A program made the position numbers and the translations under genes. Of a DNA stretch of 29,150 nucleotides, positions 8,934 through 16,300 are shown piece by piece; within the stretch, counting starts at the first letter, position 1, and each line of letters starts with the position of its first letter. Source of the stretch: an uncultured Desulfobacterales bacterium (GTDB lineage: Bacteria > Desulfobacterota > Desulfobulbia > Desulfobulbales > Desulfocapsaceae); assembly GCA_937915545.1 (NCBI GenBank), contig CALGIJ010000009.1, positions 1 to 29,150 of the forward strand, read 5' to 3'. A model generated the notes under the pieces. The model searched no databases. It saw only the letters and a list, made by a program, of their open reading frames with translations, and was not told the origin of the DNA.

Positions 8934-9698
8934 ATGAACATCATCCTCGTCAGCAGAGAGGAACTGCAGGGCGACCTGCTTACCCTCGGCGACCGCCGCG
9001 CCGAGCATATCGTCAAGGTGCTGCGCGCCGCCCCCGGCGACAGCCTGCGCCTCGGCATCGTCAATGGCCCCCGCGGGCGGGGACGGATACAGTCGCTGGT
9101 CAAAAAATTCCCGTTTTCCGTCACCCTGGAGGTGGAGTGGGAGGAGGGCGGGGGACGGCGGCCGGACCTCGATCTTGTCCTCGCCCTGCCGCGGCCGATC
9201 ATGCTCCGGCGCATCCTCAGCCAGGTGGCTGCACTCGGGGTCGGCACCATCCATCTCATCCATGCCAACCGGGTGGAAAAGAGCTTCTGGGAGGCCGGAG
9301 TTCTCGAGCAGGAAGAATGGCAGGCGCACCTCCTCCTTGGTCTGGAACAGGCGGTGGATACCCTGTTGCCCAAGGTGGTGCTGCACCCACGCTTCAAACC
9401 GTTCATCGAGGATTTCTGCCCGACCCTGGCGGGCGAGCACAGCCTGCGCCTTATCGCCGACCCAAGCGGCGCGCTGCCTCTTGCCAGAGCGCCCATCCCC
9501 GACCAGGGCCGGCTGCTTCTCGCCGTCGGCCCGGAAGGGGGCTGGGTGCCCTACGAACTCGCCAAGTTCGCCGAGCAGGGTTTTCTCTGCTGCTCCTTCG
9601 GCTCGCGTATCCTCAAGGTGGACACGGCCATCGTCGCCCTGCACGCCGCGGTGACCGCCCTGCGGCAGCGGCAGGGCGAGGCGCCGCTGCCCGGTTAG
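8934..9698 (+). CDS. rsmE: 16S rRNA (uracil(1498)-N3)-methyltransferase
   Basis: RsmE is a SPOUT-class enzyme that methylates N3 of U1498 in 16S rRNA with S-adenosylmethionine. I chose the ATG at 8934 (254 residues, E. coli 243) because homology begins at MNIILVSREEL and a GGAG lies 8 bases upstream; the frame stays open further back without support. Family features are DRRAEHIVKVLRAAPGD at the N-terminal PUA-like domain and the C-terminal knot with AVGPEGGWVPYE and FGSRILKVDTAIVALHAA. The last segment usually reads R-I-L-R-x-E-T-A, so the aspartate here is a conservative change. The stop overlaps the convergent acyl-CoA dehydrogenase gene by four bases (TTAG). The gene is divergent from waaA across 118 bases with no clear promoter. 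Confidence 0.93.
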   Translation: MNIILVSREELQGDLLTLGDRRAEHIVKVLRAAPGDSLRLGIVNGPRGRGRIQSLVKKFPFSVTLEVEWEEGGGRRPDLDLVLALPRPIMLRRILSQVAALGVGTIHLIHANRVEKSFWEAGVLEQEEWQAHLLLGLEQAVDTLLPKVVLHPRFKPFIEDFCPTLAGEHSLRLIADPSGALPLARAPIPDQGRLLLAVGPEGGWVPYELAKFAEQGFLCCSFGSRILKVDTAIVALHAAVTALRQRQGEAPLPG

Positions 9699-10873
9699 CG
9701 GTAGGCGGCGATGCCGGTGACCTCCTGACCGATGATCAGGGTGTGCATGTCGTGGGTGCCCTCGTAGGTGTAGACCGACTCGAGGTTGTTGGCGTGGCGC
9801 ATGATCGGGTATTCGCCCATGATGCCGTTGGCGCCGAGCATGGTGCGCGCCGTGTGGGCGATATCCATGGCGACCTTGACGTTGTTCATCTTGGCCATCG
9901 AGACCTGGGCCGGGGTGTAGGTGCCGGCATCTTTGAGGCGGCCGAGCTGGAGGACGAGCAGCTGCCCCTTGGTGAGCTCGGTGACCATCTCCGCCAGCTT
10001 CTTCTGCTGCAGCTGGAAGCCGGCGATGGGCCTGTCGAACTGTACGCGCTGCAGGGCATAGGCGAGGGCGGTCTGATAGCAGTTGTCGGCCGCGCCGAGG
10101 GCGCCCCAGGCGATGCCGTAGCGGGCCTGGGTGAGGCAGCTGAGCGGCGCTTTCAGCCCCTTGGCCAGGGGGAGCATGGCCTCCTCCTCGGCGACGACGA
10201 CATTATCGAGTATCAGCTCTGAGGTCACCGAGGCGCGCAGGCTCCATTTGCCCTTCATGCGCACGGTGGTGAAGCCGGGGGTGTCCTTGGGAACGAGGAA
10301 GCCGCGCACGCCGTCTTCGGTCATCGCCCAGACCACGGCGACGTCGGCGATGCTGCCGTTGGTGATCCACATCTTGGCGCCGTTCAAGGTCCAGGTGGCG
10401 TCGGCGTTGCGTACCGCGCGGGTGCGCATGCCAGCCGGGTTGGAGCCGAAGTCCGGCTCGGTCAGGCCGAAGCAGCCGATGGCCTCGCCGGCGGCCATCT
10501 TCGGCAGCCAATGGGCCTTCTGCGCCGCGCTGCCGTAGGTGAAGATGGGGTACATGACCAGGGAGCCCTGCACCGAGGCGAAGCTGCGGATGGCCGAGTC
10601 GCCCCGCTCTAGCTCGTACATGAGAATGCCGTAGGCGACGTTGGAGAGGCCGGCGCAGCCATATTCCTCCGGCAGGGTGGGGCCGAGGAAACCCAGGCCG
10701 CCCATGGTTTTGACGAGGTGGGCGGGAAATTTTTCCTCCTGGGCGTAGCTGTCGATGATCGGCATAACCTCGCGGTTGACGAACTCCCTGGCGGTCTGCT
10801 GTACCAGCTTCTCTTCATCGCTCAACAGGCTCTTGATGCCCATGTAGTCGGTCAGTTCCGTGGTTGGCTGCAT
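9695..10873 (-). CDS. gcdH: glutaryl-CoA dehydrogenase-type acyl-CoA dehydrogenase
   Basis: This 392-residue flavoprotein oxidises an acyl-CoA at the alpha-beta bond and passes electrons to ETF. It matches the glutaryl-CoA branch: YELERGDSAIRSFASVQGSLVMYP (residues 86-109) carries the Glu89, Arg96 and Ser97 equivalents of the residues that recognise the glutaryl carboxylate, and SVYTYEGTHDMHTLIIGQEVTG holds the catalytic base Glu371. The FAD/substrate segment CFGLTEPDFGSNPAGM is intact. Tyr370 precedes the base, a residue reported as important for decarboxylation, so conversion to crotonyl-CoA plus CO2 is the likelier reaction (family knowledge plus inference). The ATG at 10873 has a good GAGAGGAAAGGA ribosome-binding site. 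The aldehyde dehydrogenase gene lies 348 bases upstream on the same strand, which suggests lysine/aminoadipate or glutarate breakdown. Confidence 0.88.
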   Translation of the reverse strand: MQPTTELTDYMGIKSLLSDEEKLVQQTAREFVNREVMPIIDSYAQEEKFPAHLVKTMGGLGFLGPTLPEEYGCAGLSNVAYGILMYELERGDSAIRSFASVQGSLVMYPIFTYGSAAQKAHWLPKMAAGEAIGCFGLTEPDFGSNPAGMRTRAVRNADATWTLNGAKMWITNGSIADVAVVWAMTEDGVRGFLVPKDTPGFTTVRMKGKWSLRASVTSELILDNVVVAEEEAMLPLAKGLKAPLSCLTQARYGIAWGALGAADNCYQTALAYALQRVQFDRPIAGFQLQQKKLAEMVTELTKGQLLVLQLGRLKDAGTYTPAQVSMAKMNNVKVAMDIAHTARTMLGANGIMGEYPIMRHANNLESVYTYEGTHDMHTLIIGQEVTGIAAYR

Positions 10874-11221
10874 GGTGTCCTTTCCTCTCGGTGGTTGCTC
10901 TTGCCAGGGAGGCGGCGGTGGCGTTTTGCGCCGCTGCCGCCTTGGCCGGTTTGGCCTCCTCGCCTTCTCGATGGTGAAGGCGGGGCAGGGTGTGGTTGCG
11001 GGGTATTGCGGCGACTCAGCTTCTCGAGACCCTGTAGCAGGTCGCAGTCACCTTGGCAAGCATTATCGCCAGGCGCCGGTTGTGGAGGCGGGACGGGGTC
11101 TTCGAGGTGCTGTCAGTCGGGTGGCAGTACCCTGCGATGCCTCGGCAAGATACACGAGAAGGGGCTTGCGAGACGCCGACGGTCAGCGCTCAAGAGCCCA
11201 CCGGCAGGAAGGCAGGGCGGC
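10874..11221. other. 348-base gap between the ALDH and glutaryl-CoA dehydrogenase genes
   Basis: No plausible gene is seen. Two items stand out on the minus strand. A promoter-like pair TTGCCA (11059-11054) and TACAGG (11036-11031), spacer 17, could give gcdH its own transcript. A GC-rich imperfect hairpin (10911-10923 with 10929-10941, 11 of 13 pairs, five-base loop) lies about 38 bases before the gcdH start, without a T-tract. Confidence 0.4.
10911..10941 (-). promoter_or_regulatory. hairpin in the gcdH leader
   Basis: GGCGGCGGTGGCG pairs with CGCCGCTGCCGCC across TTTTG, with two imperfect positions. There is no U-run, so it is not an ordinary intrinsic terminator. It could be a processing or stability element, or chance in GC-rich DNA. 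Confidence 0.25.
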
Positions 11222-12769
11222 TCAGCCGTCTCCGTCACGAAGCGAGAACTTGATGCCCTGGGCCAGCGGCAGCTCCTTGCCGTAGTTGACGGTCACTGTC
11301 TGTCGGCGCATATAGGCCTTCCATGCGTCCGAGCCGGATTCGCGCCCGCCGCCGGTATCTTTCTCGCCGCCGAAGGCCCCGCCGATCTCCGCTCCGGAGG
11401 TGCCGATATTGACGTTGGCGATGCCGCAGTCAGAGCCGCGCGCCGAGAGGAAGGTTTCGATCTCGCGGTGGTCGTTGCTGAAGATCGCCGAGGCCAATCC
11501 CTGGTCGACCTCGTTATTGAGGGCGATGCCCTGCTCGATATCCCCGGAATACTTGATGAGGTAGAGAATCGGGGCGAAGGTCTCGCGGTGGACGATGGGC
11601 AGGTGGCCGGGCACCTCGGCCAGGGTTGGCTCGACATAGCAGCCGGAGGCGTAGTCCGGACCCTTGAGGACACTGCCGCCGTGGACAATGGTGCCGCCCT
11701 GGGCGACGACGGCCTTGATGGCCCTGTTATAAGTCTTGACCGCTTCGAGGTCGATGAGCGGGCCGAGGTGGTTGGCCTCGAGCAGCGGGTTGCCGATTTT
11801 CAGGGAGCCGTAGGCGCGGCACAGCAGCTCCTTGACCTCCTCGTAGCGTCGCTCGGCAATGAGCAGCCGCCGCGTGCTGGTGCAGCGCTGCCCGGCGGTG
11901 CCGATGGCGCCGAAGACCACCGCCGGCAGGGCCAAGGACAGGTCGGCGCTTTCGCCGATGAGGATGGCGTTGTTGCCGCCCAGTTCGAGGATGGTCTTGC
12001 CGAGCCGTTCGCCCACCTTTTTGGCCACGCCACGCCCTGAATCTACCGAGCCGGTGAAGGACACCAGGGGGATGCGTCGGTCGAGGAGGATCTTCTCGCC
12101 GACGCCGTCGCGGTCGCCAACCAGCAGTGAGAATACCCCCTCCGGCAGGTCGTTGCTCTCCAGCACCCGGGCGAGGATCTTCTGCATGGCGATGGCCGAG
12201 ACCGGCGCCTTGGAGGAGGGTTTCCAGATGCTGACATCGCCGCAGATGGCGGCGATCATCGCGTTCCAGCCCCAGACCGCCACCGGGAAATTGAAGGCGG
12301 TAATAATCGCCACCGGACCTAAGGGGTGGTACTGCTCGAAGAGGCGGTGTTCGGGGCGCTCGGAGACGGTGGTCATCCCGTAGAGCATGCGTGACTGCCC
12401 GACGCAGTAATCGCAGATGTCGATGACCTCCTGCACCTCGCCCAACCCTTCCTGCAGGGTCTTGCCGGTCTCGTAGGCAATCAGCGTGCCCAGGGGCAGC
12501 TTGAAGTCGCGCAGCTTGAGACCGATCTGGCGCACGATCTCACCGCGCCGTGGCGCCGGCAGGGCGCGCCACAAGGGAAAGGCGCGGGCAGCCTCGGCCG
12601 CCACCTGCTCGTATTCCCTGGCGCCGGCCTTGATCAGCGTGGCAAAGGTCTCGCCATCGACGGGGGAAACGGCGGCGAGGCGCTTGCGGCCCTTGGGGGC
12701 CAGCCAGGTGGTGCCGGTGCAGCAACCGGGCATGGTCTTTTCCAGATAGAGCGCGTCGAGAAAGTTCAT
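11222..12769 (-). CDS. ALDH7-family aldehyde dehydrogenase (aminoadipate semialdehyde dehydrogenase type)
   Basis: This 515-residue NAD(P)-dependent enzyme most resembles antiquitin (ALDH7A1)/AmaB, which oxidises 2-aminoadipate-6-semialdehyde to 2-aminoadipate in lysine breakdown. The catalytic residues are visible: Cys296 in TAGQRCTSTRRL and Glu262 in LELGGNNAI. The cofactor segment is ITAFNFPVAVWGWN then WKPSSKAP. The C-terminal block NVNIGTSGAEIGGAFGGEKDTGGGRESGSDAWKAYMRRQT followed by LPLAQGIKF is characteristic of the ALDH7 subfamily. The ATG at 12769 sits behind a near-perfect AAGGAGGAA ribosome-binding site. Glutaryl-CoA dehydrogenase follows on the same strand; both steps belong to the lysine-saccharopine/pipecolate-aminoadipate-glutaryl-CoA route, which supports the assignment. 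Other substrates such as related semialdehydes remain possible. Confidence 0.87.
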   Translation of the reverse strand: MNFLDALYLEKTMPGCCTGTTWLAPKGRKRLAAVSPVDGETFATLIKAGAREYEQVAAEAARAFPLWRALPAPRRGEIVRQIGLKLRDFKLPLGTLIAYETGKTLQEGLGEVQEVIDICDYCVGQSRMLYGMTTVSERPEHRLFEQYHPLGPVAIITAFNFPVAVWGWNAMIAAICGDVSIWKPSSKAPVSAIAMQKILARVLESNDLPEGVFSLLVGDRDGVGEKILLDRRIPLVSFTGSVDSGRGVAKKVGERLGKTILELGGNNAILIGESADLSLALPAVVFGAIGTAGQRCTSTRRLLIAERRYEEVKELLCRAYGSLKIGNPLLEANHLGPLIDLEAVKTYNRAIKAVVAQGGTIVHGGSVLKGPDYASGCYVEPTLAEVPGHLPIVHRETFAPILYLIKYSGDIEQGIALNNEVDQGLASAIFSNDHREIETFLSARGSDCGIANVNIGTSGAEIGGAFGGEKDTGGGRESGSDAWKAYMRRQTVTVNYGKELPLAQGIKFSLRDGDG

Positions 12770-12815
12770 TGTTCCTCCTTCTGCTGGGCAATCAGGGGCG
12801 ATCCGTTTCTTCTCT

Positions 12816-12844
12816 ACTGTAACGGGTCTGGCAGACCTTGTCCA
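12816..12844 (-). promoter_or_regulatory. candidate promoter with palindromic operator for the ALDH gene
   Basis: On the minus strand TGGACA (12844-12839, 5/6) and TACAGT (12821-12816, 4/6) are spaced by exactly 17 bases. The spacer contains the perfect inverted repeat GGTCTG-N-CAGACC (12825-12837), an ideal place for a repressor. The -10 hexamer ends 46 bases before the start codon. Confidence 0.5.
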
Positions 12845-12927
12845 TGGCAGCCGGGTATTTGCCTCAGTCAGCAGGACGATTGGCTGGCAGAGAAGGTGCT
12901 GGCAGCTGATTCCCGGCCGGTCAGCGT

Positions 12928-12956
12928 TTGACGCCGGGCGATGTGCGGAAGATTAC
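12928..12956 (+). promoter_or_regulatory. weak promoter candidate for the rubredoxin-like gene
   Basis: TTGACG (12928-12933, 5/6) is followed after 17 bases by GATTAC (12951-12956, 3/6). Downstream, AACGA-TTC-TCGTT (12969-12981) is a short inverted repeat that could be an operator. Both are modest matches. Confidence 0.3.
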
Positions 12957-13071
12957 AACTTATGTGGGAACGATTCTCGTTGCCAAACAGAATGTAGGCA
13001 GGTATTTTTCGGGGGATTGGGGCTGGGGAAGATTCGTTTCGTGTACAAACCTGTCAATGGAGAACAAAGCA

Positions 13072-13230
13072 ATGGAACAGAAGAAATGGCGATGCACCAT
13101 CTGCGGGTACCTCCACGTCGGACAACGCCCCCCGAGCCACTGCCCGATCTGTGGCGTGGGCGCCGGGATGTTCGAGGAGATACCCGTCAAAGACCTTCAG
13201 GAGACGAAAAAAGTGGTACAGAGGAGCTGA
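13072..13230 (+). CDS. small rubredoxin-like iron protein
   Basis: This 52-residue protein has two CxxC pairs, Cys8/Cys11 (RCTICGYLH) and Cys24/Cys27 (HCPICGVG), with 12 residues between the pairs. This is the compact rubredoxin-like iron site seen as the C-terminal domain of rubrerythrins and as free-standing proteins of anaerobes. The site would be a mononuclear Fe(Cys)4 electron carrier in the cytoplasm. I chose the ATG at 13072 because GGAGAA lies about 7 bases upstream; an in-frame ATG at 13057 would add five residues. No rubrerythrin four-helix domain precedes it. The gene stands alone with its own terminator, and its partner is unknown; a role in oxygen or peroxide stress is a family-based guess. 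Confidence 0.8.
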   Translation: MEQKKWRCTICGYLHVGQRPPSHCPICGVGAGMFEEIPVKDLQETKKVVQRS

Positions 13231-13242
13231 CCGGCTTCACCC

Positions 13243-13270
13243 GGCCCCATCGCTGGGCGATGGGGCCTTT
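13243..13270 (+). terminator. terminator between the rubredoxin-like and activase genes
   Basis: A perfect 11-base-pair stem (GGCCCCATCGC, loop TGG, GCGATGGGGCC) is followed by only three T. It lies between two convergent genes and may serve both directions; on the minus strand the stem is followed by no T-run. Confidence 0.6.
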
Positions 13271-13380
13271 GCGCGCGGGCCGTTTCTCGGCCCGCTCTTG
13301 CCATGGGGGCGCGCCGGCAGCAGGGCAGGCTACCGTACTGCCTTGGGTTAGCCCCCTCCTGGCGCCGGCCGGCGAGCGCC

Positions 13381-16300
13381 TTACCTCGCCTCCCGGCCGA
13401 AACGCGCCAGGGCCGGCTGGAGCTGCCGGGGAAACTGCAGGTAGGGGGCGATGAGGGCGTTTTTATCGCCCCCGGTGCCGTCGTAGGTGATCGACACTAC
13501 CGGGATGCCGGTGAGCCGCTCGATCCGCTCCTTCATCGCCTCGGTGATCAGCGAGGCGCAGCACAGGGCCGGGCTGGCCTGGACGAAGAGGCTGAGATCC
13601 GGGTGCTGTTTGGCGAGGTAGTGCACCTTGAGGATGTTGTCCATCGACTCGCCGCTGTTCTCCACCGACACCTGATAGCGGGCGAGAATCTCCGCCGGGT
13701 CTTCGTCGTAGCGGTGCTCCGCTTCGTCGAGGATGCGGTTGAAGCTCCTCATCAGATTCTTCTCCAGGGCGAGCATCGCCGCAAGCAGCGCCCTGCCGGT
13801 GAGCATGTCGAGGTATTTGCCTTCGTTGAACCATTTGCGGAAGTAGCTGCCGGCGATCATCTTGCCGTATTCGCTGTAGGGGGTGGTGACCACCTCGCCG
13901 CCGAGCCTTTCGATGTAGGCGACGAGGTCCTGGTTCATCACCCTGTTGTCCCGTGAGTAGAGATCCCCGAAGATGGCCACCTTGGGTCGCCTGGGGCCGG
14001 CGGTCTCGACCCACTCGAACTGGGTGACGATCTCGTCGACGGTCTTTTCCAGCGGCCGCTTGCCGAGGAAGGCGTCACGCAGCACCTTGATGGCCTTGTC
14101 GACGATCCAGTCGGTGCGGCCTTTCTCCGTTTCATAGGGGCGGATGCGACAGGCGGCCTTCTGCAGCATGCCGCCCAGCATATAGGCGAAGTAGGCATTG
14201 CGCGCCGCACGCAGGGAGATGTCGGAGAAAGTGATCTCTCCCTGGTAGACGGCGATCTTCTCCATACCTCCGCCGTGTTCGGCAAAAATCCTGGCGATCT
14301 GCAAGGGATAGAGGCGGATGTTGCAGGCCAGCGAGGAGCGGTTGATCCACAGCACGCAGTTGGCCGGGTCCAACTGGTGGCGGCGCACATAGACCATGGC
14401 CGCCTCGGCGATGGCATTGAGGGGGATGCACTGTCCGGAGTTGTGGCGCAGGCTCTCGCGGATGGTCTGTTCCGTCTCTTCCAGCAGGTGGGCGTTGAAG
14501 CCCTCGCGCTGCAGGGTGGCGGTGAGCAGGGTGCAGGTCAGCTGGTCCCAGTTGGGGAAGAGGACATGCTTGCCGGCCAGGCTGCCCGCCGCCGCGGGCA
14601 GGGTCGGCGCCGACACCGGCGCCAGGCGGCCGCCGCCGTGGTGGTTGCGGAAGGCGCGCACCGCCGCCTCGATGCGCGTCTCGTAGCCGACGCTGGAGTC
14701 GTGGCCGTCGAGGGAGAGGACGAGGTAAGGCTTGTCGTGCCGCTCCATGATCTCCTTGAAGTACTCGACGGCAAAGGAGTCCGGGGAGCACTTGAAGGAG
14801 GTGACCAGCACAGGGTAGAGCCCCGGGCGCTTGGCGACCGCCTCGGCCGCTTCGAGGATTTTCGCCCCGTGCTCCCAGTGGATCTCGTCGAGCAGCGGCT
14901 TGATGGCTTCCACCTCGCGCGGGTCGACGTCGAGCATGTCCTGGTAGAAGCTGTCGATGCCGAGACTGCGGAAGATACCGGGAATATTGTTGTTGAGGCC
15001 GGGTGACAGCAGGGTGTAGGGCCGGCCGAGGAAGACCACGCGTATCTCCGAACCTTCTTCTGTCGTCAGCCTCTGGCGCATCGCCTCTTTAAGGCGCAGG
15101 CGGTATTCCTGGTCGATGGCCAGGGCGCGATCGTAGGCCGAGCCCACCTCGAAGAAATTCCACTGCCCGGGGGCGATATCCTGCAGCATGCGGTAGAGCT
15201 GCATCTTGGTGTGGAAGGGGGTGTAGAGGTATCTGATGATCGGCCGCAGCAGGCGTTTTTCCTCCCCGGCAGCGACGTCGCCGACCAGGGCGGGCAGATA
15301 CTGGGTATAATAACAGAACTGGCGGCGGCCGCTGCGCGCCTTGTTTTCCAGGTAGAGCGGCAGGAAGACGTAGTCGGCGTGGTCGAGCAGCCAGCGGGTG
15401 TGGCCGTGCATGGCTGCTACCGGGGCGCAGAACTCGGCGCGGCTCAGTTTTCGGCCGTCGGCCACCGCCGTGCGGGCGTCCTCCGAGGTCACCGTGGCGA
15501 TGCCGAGCAGGGAGAAGAAGCTGCGCCACAGCAAGAGGTCGTCAACGAGGTGGACGGCAGCCGGCAGGCCGATGACCGGGCCCTTCTTGTCGGCGACCTG
15601 AGGGAGGTCACCCTGCAGCCGCCGTCGTTCGCGGAGCAGATGGAAGGCCTTGCCGGTATTGGCAGCCTGCCCCTGGTCGTCGCCGTCGCGGCCGCAGAGA
15701 TAGCCGTAGGAGACCTCGCGGCCGTCGATGGTTACCGTGCTGATCTTGCAGTTGTTGGTACAGCGCGTGCAAACCGAGCCGGAGAGCTCCACCTTCTTGC
15801 GGCAGAGGTCAAAGCCGATGAAGGAGGTTTCCTGCCGCTCTTCGTCGCGGAGGATCAGTGCCGCCCCCAGGGCTCCGGTGAGGTGACAATATTTCGAGAC
15901 GAGGATCGGCTTGCCGAGGCGTTGTTCGAAGGCTGCCACCAGGGCGCGGTTCTTGGCAGTCGCCCCCTGGAAGAGGACCGTCTTGCCGATATGCTTTTCC
16001 GTCGCCACCTTCTGCAGGTAGTTTTCGCGCACCGAGTGCAGGGCCGCGGCCAGCACCTCGTCGACCTCGTAGCCCTCGCTGAGCAGGTGGTTAATGTCGC
16101 GCTCCATGAAGACGGTGCAGCGGTCGCTGGTCAGCGGGGCGCTGGCTCTCTCGGCGCGATGCGAATAGTCGCCCACCGGGCAGCCGAGGCGGGCCGCCTG
16201 CTCCTCGATAAAAGAGCCGGTGCCGGCGGCGCAGACGCTGTTCATGGTGGAGAACGTCACCCGGCCGTTGTTGATGAGGGTGAACTTGGCGTCCTGTCCA

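Noticed and set aside
9137..10222. A 361-codon plus-strand frame through rsmE and into the acyl-CoA dehydrogenase gene
   Set aside because: It overlaps two well-supported genes and is low-complexity, rich in Arg, Gly and Ala.
10860..11285. A 141-codon plus-strand frame that fills the gap between the ALDH and gcdH genes
   Set aside because: No ribosome-binding site, no resemblance to any protein, and it runs antisense into the end of the ALDH gene.
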